Source of the DNA: an uncultured Lachnospiraceae bacterium
Lineage (GTDB): Bacteria; Bacillota; Clostridia; Lachnospirales; Lachnospiraceae
Length of the DNA stretch: 5,260 nt
Assembly: GCA_902783935.1 (NCBI GenBank)
Contig: CACZTA010000309.1
Span: forward strand, 1 to 5,260
Direction: 5' to 3'
Part shown: in pieces, positions 1-5,260 of the stretch
Numbering within the stretch: position 1 is the stretch's first letter
Layout of the letters: each line of letters opens with the position of its first letter
Notes under the pieces: model-generated
What the model saw: the letters and a program-made list of their open reading frames with translations, nothing else
The model's database searches: none
What the model was told of the DNA's origin: nothing
Program-made: the position numbers and the translations under genes

Positions 1-137
1 CACATGAACTGGATGATCGAAGGAACGGACATCTGAAGCAGATACCCGACGACATAGCAGCCGATCAGGATATATGTGAGATGCGGGACGGCATGGCGTC
101 CGAATTTTCTTTCCATCTTTTGAATGAACTGGTTCAT
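1..137 (-). CDS. N-terminal fragment of a membrane protein, probably rhomboid-like (partial, runs off the left edge)
   Basis: Only the first 45 codons are in the window. The ATG (reverse complement of 135-137) is preceded by AGAAGG (reverse complement of 147-152) with a 9-base spacer and by a perfect SigA promoter, so the start is well supported. The peptide opens MNQFIQKMERKFGRHAVPHL and continues into a hydrophobic stretch, roughly residues 21-40 (containing ILIGCYVVGYLLQM), that looks like a first transmembrane helix after a short basic cytoplasmic N-terminus. From memory, a 'MERKFG+[YH]A' start followed directly by a helix is typical of rhomboid-family integral membrane proteins of Lachnospiraceae. 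That identification is inference, because the catalytic GxSG serine and the histidine of rhomboids lie outside the window. It could also be another polytopic membrane protein. It is transcribed divergently from aroC. Confidence 0.55.
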   Translation of the reverse strand, partial: MNQFIQKMERKFGRHAVPHLTYILIGCYVVGYLLQMSVPSIIQFM

Positions 138-180
138 CGGCTTTGACCTTCTGATACTCAAAAATATACATATTCTGCAC

Positions 181-209
181 ATTATAAAGGATTAGGGAAA
201 GGGTGTCAA
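181..209 (-). promoter_or_regulatory. Perfect-consensus SigA promoter for the leftward membrane-protein gene
   Basis: On the minus strand the sequence reads TTGACA (reverse complement of 204-209), exactly 17 bases of spacer (187-203), then TATAAT (reverse complement of 181-186). All 12 consensus bases and the optimal spacing are present. Transcription should begin near position 174, giving a leader of about 37 bases that contains the AGAAGG ribosome binding site at 147-152. This predicts strong, largely activator-independent expression of the gene starting at 137. Confidence 0.85.
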
Positions 210-243
210 GGCAGGTGCAGGTGTGGCATATCCCGCTTTTCTG

Positions 244-252
244 TGTCATAAT
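244..252 (+). promoter_or_regulatory. Candidate extended -10 promoter for aroC
   Basis: TGTCATAAT matches the extended -10 form TGnTATAAT with one mismatch (C for the first T of the hexamer). No good -35 lies 16-18 bases upstream, as is common for extended -10 promoters. Initiation would fall near 258-260, leaving a leader of about 30 bases before the aroC start at 291. A weaker alternative is TTGACC (143-148), a 16-base spacer and TATACA (165-170), which would give a much longer leader. This is an inference from short motifs. Confidence 0.4.
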
Positions 253-277
253 GGCAGCAGAAGAAATATCTGGATAT

Positions 278-283
278 GGAGGA
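278..283 (+). promoter_or_regulatory. Ribosome binding site that fixes the aroC start
   Basis: GGAGGA lies 7 bases before the ATG at 291, ideal Shine-Dalgarno spacing. An in-frame ATG at 276 would place this site inside the coding region and has no comparable site upstream of it. The 291 start is therefore preferred. Confidence 0.88.
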
Positions 284-290
284 TACTGTA

Positions 291-1325
291 ATGGCCGGTT
301 CTTCAACAGGCACTGTTTTCAAAGTCACAACATGGGGGGAATCGCACGGGCCGGCGACCGGTGCGGTCATCGACGGATGTCCGGCCGGACTTCCGCTCTC
401 CCCCGCTGATTTCCGCCCGTATATGGCACGCAGGCGTCCTGACGGCAGCCTTATGTCTACAAACCGCCGGGAAGCGGACGAGGTCGAGATTCTCTCCGGC
501 GTGTTTGAAGGGATGACAACCGGAACCCCTGTTTCGCTTCTCATCAGGAACACTGACCAGCATTCGGCTGATTACGGGAACCTGGCGGACATCTACCGTC
601 CCGGCCACGCTGATTTCGGCTATCAGGCGAAATACGGGCATCGCGATTACCGGGGCGGCGGACGGTCTTCCGGCAGGGAAACGGCTGCCCGGGTTGCGGC
701 AGGCGCGGTTGCGGCCAAAATTCTCGGTATGACAGGGATCACCTTTCAGACAGCTGTCACGTCTGTCGGCGGTTTCCCGCCTGAAGAAGCGCCTGGCATT
801 ATAAAGCAGTACCGCGAAGCAGGTGATTCTGCCGGCTCCGAAGTGATCTGCACGGTACATGGTGCCCCCGCCGGCATCGGTGACCCTGTTTTCAGGAAAC
901 TAGACGCGCTTCTTGCTGAAGCTGTATTTTCAATCGGCGCGGTCAGGGCTTTTGAAATCGGCAGCGGCAGAGACGTCATCTCCCTCAGGGGGTCAGAAAA
1001 CAATGACGCATTCTGCATGAAAAACGGAAAGGTCGTCACGGAAACCAATCACTGCGGCGGGATTCTCGGGGGAATAAGCACCGGAGGCGATATCCTGATC
1101 CGCGCTTCCTTCAAGCCGACTCCTTCCATCTCCCTGAAACAGAGGACCGTTACCCGGGATGGTGAAGAAACCGAAATCTGCATCCGCGGGCGCCACGACC
1201 CGGTAATCGGTCCGAGAGCTGCTGTCGTCGTTGAAGCGATGTCGGCCCTTGTGCTTCTGGACTCCATGCTCCTCAATATGACGTCACAGCTTTCTTCCTT
1301 CATCAGTTTTTATCAGAAGAAGTGA
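291..1325 (+). CDS. aroC: Chorismate synthase
   Basis: Chorismate synthase (EC 4.2.3.5) converts 5-enolpyruvylshikimate-3-phosphate to chorismate with loss of phosphate in the cytosol. It needs reduced FMN as cofactor. It is the last common step to tryptophan, tyrosine, phenylalanine, folate and quinones. All three family signatures are visible in the 344-residue protein: GESHG followed by GAVIDGCP from residue 16 (catalytic His19), GGGRSSGRETAARV from 122, and GRHDPVIGPRAAVVVEAM from 300. The RRRP segment near 47-50, HADFGYQAKYG near 106 and NHCGGILGGIS near 253 also fit the family. The length is slightly below the usual 350-390, because the C-terminus ends soon after the last signature, but nothing essential appears lost. 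The start at 291 is chosen because of GGAGGA at 278-283 and because homologues begin MAGS; an ATG at 276 is the alternative. No other shikimate gene is adjacent. The gene stands alone, with its own candidate promoter and a terminator 20 bases past its stop. Confidence 0.97.
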   Translation: MAGSSTGTVFKVTTWGESHGPATGAVIDGCPAGLPLSPADFRPYMARRRPDGSLMSTNRREADEVEILSGVFEGMTTGTPVSLLIRNTDQHSADYGNLADIYRPGHADFGYQAKYGHRDYRGGGRSSGRETAARVAAGAVAAKILGMTGITFQTAVTSVGGFPPEEAPGIIKQYREAGDSAGSEVICTVHGAPAGIGDPVFRKLDALLAEAVFSIGAVRAFEIGSGRDVISLRGSENNDAFCMKNGKVVTETNHCGGILGGISTGGDILIRASFKPTPSISLKQRTVTRDGEETEICIRGRHDPVIGPRAAVVVEAMSALVLLDSMLLNMTSQLSSFISFYQKK

Positions 1326-1344
1326 AATAACCCGCATCTATGTA

Positions 1345-1383
1345 AAAAAGACAGTTCCTTCCGCATAAAGGAACTGTCTTTTT
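1345..1383. terminator. Bidirectional intrinsic terminator between aroC and the convergent gene train
   Basis: A perfect inverted repeat has arms AAAAAGACAGTTCCTT (1345-1360) and AAGGAACTGTCTTTTT (1368-1383) around a 7-base loop, CCGCATA. Read rightward, an 11-bp mixed stem is followed by a T tract after aroC. Read leftward, the A tract on the other side becomes the T tract after the lactonase-family gene, whose stop lies 8 bases away. It should therefore stop transcription from both convergent units. Confidence 0.92.
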
Positions 1384-1391
1384 CGTGTGTA

Positions 1392-2546
1392 TCAGAGATT
1401 TTCCAGTGATATCGGTTCCGTATGTCTCAGCAGATCCTTGGCAGCGGCTTCTGCTTCCTGTTCGGGTACATCCCGGATGACATCAGGCGCTTTTTCTATT
1501 TTCTGGAAAACCATGCAGTTCGGTGTATCGACCTTTTTGGGTTTTCCTTTCATGACAAGCGTCTTCTTATCATAATTAATGGCAAAGGTGGTAATGGAAT
1601 TCCCTCCGTTATTCACGACGGCGATATGCTTCTGATCCGGGAACAGGGCGATATCTTTTGGATAGATCCCCGCAGTCGGCAGGGAGAACAGGCGTGTCAG
1701 AAGGCCCGTCTCCTGGTCAATCGCGTAACAGGCAACCGAATCATCTCCTGCTGTTGAACAGAAGAGATAGCGTCCGTCATAGGAAATCCGGAGTGCCGAA
1801 GCCGCATCGTGCGGATCCTGTTCGTCCGAGAGTGTCGAAACCTCCTGTTTCAGTTCGAATTCCGGATATCCGTCTACGACATTGTAATCATAAACGCGCA
1901 CGAGATTGGTGATTTCGCAGAGAATATATGCCTGTTTCCCGTTTCTGCTGAAGTGAATGCTGCGCGGTCCCGCTTCACGGCCCATCCTCAGGATATCCAC
2001 TTTCTGAAGTTTGTTATAGGTGTGATTAATCTTATAAAGGACGACCTGGTCGATGCCATTGTCGACGGCACACAGAAATCTGTTGTCCGGCGTGACGCGG
2101 ACACAGCATACATGAGGCCGGAAACTCCGCTCATTGACAGCACCGATTCCCTTGTGGAAAACACCGTCCATCAGGTTTCCGAGACGGCCGTCATGATGCG
2201 TATGGACAACCGTCACCTTACCGTCATGATAACCGGCAACAAAAAGATATTTGCCGTCGCTGTCCACTGACATATGACATCCGCGCATGCCGTTAATGTC
2301 AATCTCATTGATCGCCTTCAGATCCCCGTCCGGCTCGACCCTGAATGCCCGTACCCCCTCATCGGCGATGGAATAGAGATACTTCTGGTTTTTCGAGCGG
2401 GTGATATAGGATGAATTGTGGACAGGGACAACCTTTCTCAGATACAGCAGACCTTCCTCCACATCCACATCATAAATATGAATCCCTTTACTTGTTCCGT
2501 TGGTATATGTTCCCACATAAGCCACATATGCTTCACGTTCAGCCAT
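1392..2546 (-). CDS. Lactonase-family seven-bladed beta-propeller protein (6-phosphogluconolactonase-like)
   Basis: The 384-residue protein consists of propeller repeats of the COG2706 / Pfam lactonase family, to which E. coli 6-phosphogluconolactonase Pgl belongs. Family landmarks are YVGTYTNGTSKGIHIYD near residues 10-26, CHMSVDSDGKYLFVAGYHDGKV near 90-111, RPHVCCVRVTPDNRFLCAVDNGIDQV near 143-168, GPRSIHF near 193 and YPKDIALFPD near 295. No signal peptide is visible, so a cytosolic role is likely, perhaps hydrolysing a sugar lactone. The segment that usually reads SNRG.DSI in this family reads CSTAGDDSV here (263-271), and a charged tail of about 35 residues follows the last blade, so the substrate should not be assumed. 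The ATG at 2546 is preferred over an in-frame GTG at 2573 because TGAGGT precedes it at proper spacing and the propeller begins directly after it. It is last in the leftward gene train, 42 bases after the beta-CASP gene, and ends at the shared terminator. Confidence 0.85.
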   Translation of the reverse strand: MAEREAYVAYVGTYTNGTSKGIHIYDVDVEEGLLYLRKVVPVHNSSYITRSKNQKYLYSIADEGVRAFRVEPDGDLKAINEIDINGMRGCHMSVDSDGKYLFVAGYHDGKVTVVHTHHDGRLGNLMDGVFHKGIGAVNERSFRPHVCCVRVTPDNRFLCAVDNGIDQVVLYKINHTYNKLQKVDILRMGREAGPRSIHFSRNGKQAYILCEITNLVRVYDYNVVDGYPEFELKQEVSTLSDEQDPHDAASALRISYDGRYLFCSTAGDDSVACYAIDQETGLLTRLFSLPTAGIYPKDIALFPDQKHIAVVNNGGNSITTFAINYDKKTLVMKGKPKKVDTPNCMVFQKIEKAPDVIRDVPEQEAEAAAKDLLRHTEPISLENL

Positions 2547-2551
2547 ATAGT

Positions 2552-2557
2552 ACCTCA
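2552..2557 (-). promoter_or_regulatory. Ribosome binding site that decides the lactonase-family start
   Basis: The minus strand reads TGAGGT, 5 bases before the ATG at 2546. The upstream GTG at 2573 would add nine residues (SVWIVRYY within them) unlike the family N-terminus, and I see no clear ribosome binding site in front of it. Confidence 0.75.
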
Positions 2558-2588
2558 CTATCCATACAGACACCGGTTAAATAGTTTC

Positions 2589-3746
2589 TTATAGTTCCAC
2601 GCGGTCCCCCGCTTCAAGTACAAAAACATTATCCCTGTCAAAAACCAGTTTCTGCCTGCAGTGATACGGAATCACCCTGCCGAACCGGTTTTTATCTGCA
2701 AGACGCATCATTTCCTCCGCATTCTGATGGACAGAGATCCTGCAGAAAACAGCTCTCTTTTCGTCATACAGTTTCCTCGCATATCCGGCCGGGTCCTGTT
2801 TCCCCGTCAGGACGACATTCCCGCCTGCAGCGAGAACCGCTTCGGCAATCCGTATGTCTGCGGGATCCCAGAGCTGGGAGTCCTTCACAAGAATCCCTTT
2901 TCTGCCTGAAACCAGCTGCATCAGAGACGTATCATTCTTCTCAGCCGCTTCTTTTACCGGAGTCAGTGACAGAATACTGATTCCTGAAACCGCCTGAAGG
3001 AAGGATTCACTGAACCACATCGGGCGGATATGTTCATCCCGGATCTCTTCTTCGAAAGAGGTATCCGCCATAACGGGAATGCCTCTCTCCTCAAGAAGGC
3101 GGATGACATCAAGGCCTCTTCCGTGCGAAGGAACCGGGAACAGAAGCGGTCCGTCCTTTAAAGCAAATGCATCCAGCGCCTCTGACAGCTGTCTGCGGTG
3201 CACGCGGGCATCTTCCTTTTCATAACCGTATGCACAGTCCAGAACAGCTGCATCGGCAGAATAATCTCTTATCTCATCGCAGCGGTAAGCTGCCGAATAC
3301 TCCTGATAATCCCCGGAAAACAGGACAGACCGGCCGCCTGCGCAAAAGAGATACCAGACACTTCCGACGCAGTGGCCGCTTCTTCCCCACAGAAACTTCA
3401 GTCCCGGAAAAAAATCTGTTATCTCAAGAGGTCCTCCGAGGTCTTCGAGGCAGACTGTCCGCACAGGCCAGGCGGGAAGCATCCGGAATGTCTCCCGGCT
3501 GGCAGCGATGATTCCGCTGAAGCCTTTCCCGATCAGCCATTCCGCAGCCCCGGTGTGGTCTGCGTGGGAATGTGTCAAAAACAGTACGGAAGCACCGCGG
3601 ATCTGTTCGTCACTTAACTGCGGCCAGGGCACTTCAGGCTTTTCCTTCATGATGCCTGCATCGACAAGAAAGGAAAAACTGCCGCTGTTCACAAGAAATG
3701 CATTCCGTCCGTGTTCAGAGCACCCGCCCGCAATATATAATTCCAT
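2589..3746 (-). CDS. Compact metallo-beta-lactamase-fold hydrolase of the beta-CASP (CPSF73/RNase J-like) type
   Basis: This 385-residue protein carries the metallo-beta-lactamase zinc motifs: Asp29 in FLVDAG, THSHADH at 58-64 (His59, His61, Asp63, His64), His125 in GHCVGS, and Asp146 in SGDYQ. After these comes a beta-CASP-like region: motif A Asp170 in VLDCAYG (compare E-TYG in CPSF73), PVPSHGRG near 204-211 (compare the P-FA-GR segment), IPVMADT near 223, and NVVLTGKQDPAGYARKL near 310-326 (compare TGYQ-EGT-GRKL). His340 in ISVHQN is the motif B candidate (compare FSAHAD) and His362 in IPYHC the motif C candidate (compare VHG). Known relatives are cytosolic RNA exo- or endonucleases, so a nucleic-acid hydrolase is inferred, but no substrate is shown. 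It is shorter than the usual 430-550 residues and lacks the SSGM sequence normally found before the TG-Q segment. GGTGAGGAG precedes the ATG. It lies 62 bases after the GT-C gene and 42 bases before the lactonase-family gene, all leftward. Confidence 0.82.
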   Translation of the reverse strand: MELYIAGGCSEHGRNAFLVNSGSFSFLVDAGIMKEKPEVPWPQLSDEQIRGASVLFLTHSHADHTGAAEWLIGKGFSGIIAASRETFRMLPAWPVRTVCLEDLGGPLEITDFFPGLKFLWGRSGHCVGSVWYLFCAGGRSVLFSGDYQEYSAAYRCDEIRDYSADAAVLDCAYGYEKEDARVHRRQLSEALDAFALKDGPLLFPVPSHGRGLDVIRLLEERGIPVMADTSFEEEIRDEHIRPMWFSESFLQAVSGISILSLTPVKEAAEKNDTSLMQLVSGRKGILVKDSQLWDPADIRIAEAVLAAGGNVVLTGKQDPAGYARKLYDEKRAVFCRISVHQNAEEMMRLADKNRFGRVIPYHCRQKLVFDRDNVFVLEAGDRVEL

Positions 3747-3748
3747 AT

Positions 3749-3758
3749 CTCCTCACCT
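3749..3758 (-). promoter_or_regulatory. Ribosome binding site of the beta-CASP-type gene
   Basis: The minus strand reads AGGTGAGGAG just before the ATG at 3746. It contains two overlapping Shine-Dalgarno cores, AGGTG at 7 bases and AGGAG at only 2 bases from the start codon. The first has the workable spacing and supports the chosen start. Confidence 0.65.
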
Positions 3759-3808
3759 GTTCCATTCGAGAAAAATGCATCCGCTGCTTTTGCAGCTGTT
3801 ATCAAAAG

Positions 3809-5158
3809 TTATACATAATATCCGAACAGAAATGCCGTTATTAAAGAAAGCAGGAGAATCATGCCCGTTACGACCGGGCTCAGGATCCTCTCGAAAGAAC
3901 CGCTCCGCTCCTCCTGTTCTCCGCAGAGGCCGATCCCGATCAGAGGAAAGATCAGGATCACCGCAAATTTTTTAAAATCCATCGTCCCGGCATAAGGAAT
4001 CCTCCATGTGAGGAGAAGATATCCGATAAGGACAGACAGGTAGCCGACGACGATAAACTGGGCATATACCCGTTCCACCCGTTTTTTCCTCAGAACATGT
4101 ATCAGCATCAGATGTGAGATGATGCATATGGCAACTGACAGGTAGACCGCAAGCATTGCAAAAATATAAGTCCCCGTCATGGATATGTTAATGGCATGGA
4201 AATCCGCCACCGCAGTCTTGAACGCCTGTGCCCATACATTTGATTCCAATGGTCCTGACCCATTTGTATGAAGATGCCACAGCATTCCTGAATCAGGGAT
4301 CCTCAGCCTTTCGATAAACGGTTCCGTGATCCGGATTCCGTAAGGGGCATCGTGGTAAAAAGGAGACAGCCTGAAGCGGATCATTTTGTACACGGGCCAC
4401 CACAGGCTCATCAGGGCTGCGATAATACCGAACAGCTTATACTGCTTCCGGAGCGGCACCATATTCCTCCTTCCGTCAATCACCGCGTGATACATAAGAA
4501 GGATGACAGGCGGGAGAACCAGGAGGGTATAAACAGATGTCATCATGCCGAGGCCAATCAGGACGGCTGTATTGACCAGTGAATTATTCCTTCTGGAATG
4601 ATACCAGCTCAGTGCCGAATTCAGGATCATCATCAGCAGCATGAAGGCAAGTGCATCAGGGGAGATGACGGCTGCCAGATTATAATAAACCGGGAAAAAC
4701 ATCAGGAAAACAATGCAGATCACCAGTTTTCTCCCGCGGACGCCGAATTTTCTGAGGATGGCGATACCGAAGCTCTCTCCGACGAGCACATAGATAACAT
4801 TGACGCATTGAAGCATATGGAGCGCCACGCCTATTTCCCAACCGAAAATCCTGTGCACAATCTCCAGGATGAGGGAACTGACAATATAATAAAAGGGCGG
4901 ATTTGCGTAACACGGAAACAGGCGCGGATCAACGCCCGGAAGCCTGTGATACGTAAATAAGTACTGGATCAGGCCTATATGGCCGCTGTTCGGCATGCCG
5001 TCGCGAAAAGCCGCCCACTCTCCTGCCTGAAACGTCCCTTGTGTATAGCCGAGCTTAATATCATAAACCAGTTTGAGGAAAAACCCGACCATAATCACAA
5101 ACCCGATCCAGAATTCATCCGGGACACCCATAAACCGTTTGGATCGCGCTCTGGTCAT
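3809..5158 (-). CDS. Polytopic membrane protein, GT-C-type glycosyltransferase-like
   Basis: The 449-residue protein has about ten or eleven hydrophobic segments: near 16-34, 86-104, 110-136, 143-160, 163-184, 195-226, 242-260, 328-356, 365-385, 396-412 and 428-447. It lacks soluble domains. A large first loop (about 35-85), GHIGLIQYLFTYHRLP near 59-74, then CYANPPFYYIVSSLI at 83-97, and ISPDALAFML at 165-174, follow the layout of GT-C enzymes. These (the ArnT / PMT / GT39 type) transfer sugars from lipid-phosphate donors on the outer face of the membrane. WRIPYAGTMDFKKFAV near 385-400 resembles the conserved segment near the C-terminal end of that family. A role in decorating the cell envelope or a glycan is inferred; donor and acceptor are unknown. 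The usual acidic residues of the first loop are not obvious; Glu47 and Asp53 are the only candidates. The ATG at 5158 follows AGGAGAGGA (5166-5174) at 7 bases. It is probably cotranscribed with its neighbours on both sides. Confidence 0.72.
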   Translation of the reverse strand: MTRARSKRFMGVPDEFWIGFVIMVGFFLKLVYDIKLGYTQGTFQAGEWAAFRDGMPNSGHIGLIQYLFTYHRLPGVDPRLFPCYANPPFYYIVSSLILEIVHRIFGWEIGVALHMLQCVNVIYVLVGESFGIAILRKFGVRGRKLVICIVFLMFFPVYYNLAAVISPDALAFMLLMMILNSALSWYHSRRNNSLVNTAVLIGLGMMTSVYTLLVLPPVILLMYHAVIDGRRNMVPLRKQYKLFGIIAALMSLWWPVYKMIRFRLSPFYHDAPYGIRITEPFIERLRIPDSGMLWHLHTNGSGPLESNVWAQAFKTAVADFHAINISMTGTYIFAMLAVYLSVAICIISHLMLIHVLRKKRVERVYAQFIVVGYLSVLIGYLLLTWRIPYAGTMDFKKFAVILIFPLIGIGLCGEQEERSGSFERILSPVVTGMILLLSLITAFLFGYYV

Positions 5159-5165
5159 TAAGAAA

Positions 5166-5174
5166 TCCTCTCCT
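5166..5174 (-). promoter_or_regulatory. Ribosome binding site of the GT-C-like gene
   Basis: The minus strand reads AGGAGAGGA, 7 bases before the ATG at 5158. It is a strong, well-spaced Shine-Dalgarno sequence that supports this start over later in-frame ATG codons. Confidence 0.75.
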
Positions 5175-5204
5175 GCATATCATTCATTCCTTACGTCTAT
5201 CTTA

Positions 5205-5260
5205 TCACAGCATATCAATGTCTTCCAGTTCTTCCTCAGAATCCGTATTGAAAACAAAGA
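5205..5260 (-). CDS. Acidic C-terminal end of an unidentified protein (partial, runs off the right edge)
   Basis: Read leftward, this frame gives FVFNTDSEEELEDIDML and a TGA stop at 5205-5207. Only 17 codons are visible, too few to name a family. The tail is strikingly acidic (eight Asp or Glu in the last thirteen residues), which is more protein-like than the other open frame here, a basic and cysteine-containing reading that runs to a TGA further left. The stop lies 46 bases before the GT-C-like start, in the same direction, with no terminator hairpin between, so the two genes are probably in one transcript. Confidence 0.5.
   Translation of the reverse strand, partial: FVFNTDSEEELEDIDML

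Noticed and set aside
143..170. Alternative aroC promoter TTGACC, 16 bases, TATACA on the plus strand
   Set aside because: The -10 matches at only four of six bases and the leader would be over 100 bases long; the extended -10 element at 244-252 is closer. I keep it only as an alternative.
138..290. Riboswitch, T-box or leader peptide upstream of aroC
   Set aside because: The 153-base spacer holds two divergent promoters and short leaders; I see no conserved T-box sequence, no aptamer-like helices and no terminator or antiterminator pair.
203..860. Several open frames across and opposite the first half of aroC (203-409 plus, 206-553 minus, 303-860 minus)
   Set aside because: They overlap a certain chorismate synthase gene, lack ribosome binding sites and show no recognisable protein features; they are by-products of GC-rich codon use.
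746..1303. Minus-strand open frames opposite the second half of aroC (746-1048, 993-1196, 1049-1303)
   Set aside because: They are antisense to conserved aroC signatures, have unlikely composition and no translation signals.
1387..2270. Plus-strand open frames opposite the lactonase-family gene
   Set aside because: The minus-strand frame is a clear family member; these are short, overlap each other and have no ribosome binding site. One also starts inside the terminator region.
3771..3796. Possible terminator or attenuator between the GT-C-like and beta-CASP-type genes: GCTGC-AAAA-GCAGC with a T5 run 8 bases later on the minus strand
   Set aside because: The stem has only 5 bp and the T run is not adjacent, so it is too weak to call; at most it could slightly lower downstream expression.
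3167..3975. Plus-strand open frames opposite the beta-CASP-type gene and running past its start
   Set aside because: The metal-binding motifs lie on the other strand; these are rich in Arg, Pro and Ser in a way typical of antisense reading.
4352..4960. Plus-strand open frames rich in His, Gln and Asp opposite the GT-C-like gene, including one of 120 codons
   Set aside because: The composition (His, Gln, Asn, Asp) is what antisense reading of hydrophobic transmembrane codons gives; there are no translation signals.

Overview
The window looks like ordinary chromosome from a Gram-positive, probably clostridial bacterium; Lachnospiraceae-like is my best guess. This rests on purine-rich Shine-Dalgarno sites (GGAGGA, GAGGT, AGGAGAGGA), SigA-type promoters, a compact stem-T-tract terminator, moderate GC, and protein subfamilies I associate from memory with Lachnospiraceae. 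I see no sign of mobile elements, tRNA or rRNA genes, CRISPR arrays, phage genes or toxin-antitoxin pairs. No gene-free stretch reaches 300 bases; the longest is the 153-base divergent spacer at 138-290.

Layout: the left edge (1-137, minus) is the N-terminal part of a membrane protein, probably rhomboid-like. It is read leftward from a perfect-consensus SigA promoter at 181-209. Divergent to it, aroC (291-1325, plus) encodes chorismate synthase, the last step of the shikimate pathway, and has a candidate extended -10 promoter of its own. A perfect 16-bp stem hairpin at 1345-1383, with A and T tracts on its two sides, lies between aroC and the convergent genes and should end transcription from both directions.

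The right two thirds is a leftward gene train. In transcription order it holds the acidic C-terminal end of an unidentified gene (right edge, 5205-5260), a polytopic GT-C-type membrane glycosyltransferase-like protein (3809-5158), a compact metallo-beta-lactamase/beta-CASP-type hydrolase (2589-3746), and a lactonase-family beta-propeller protein (1392-2546). The gaps are 46, 62 and 42 bases, with no convincing terminator or promoter inside, so the genes are probably cotranscribed and end at the shared terminator. I cannot infer a common pathway: an envelope glycosyltransferase, a nuclease-like hydrolase and a sugar-lactonase-like propeller are not a set I recognise as a known system.

The points most worth a second look are the beta-CASP protein, which keeps its whole predicted catalytic set in only 385 residues, the atypical lactonase subfamily with a charged C-terminal tail, and the two-way promoter and terminator architecture around aroC. 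I did not find strong evidence of a novel system.
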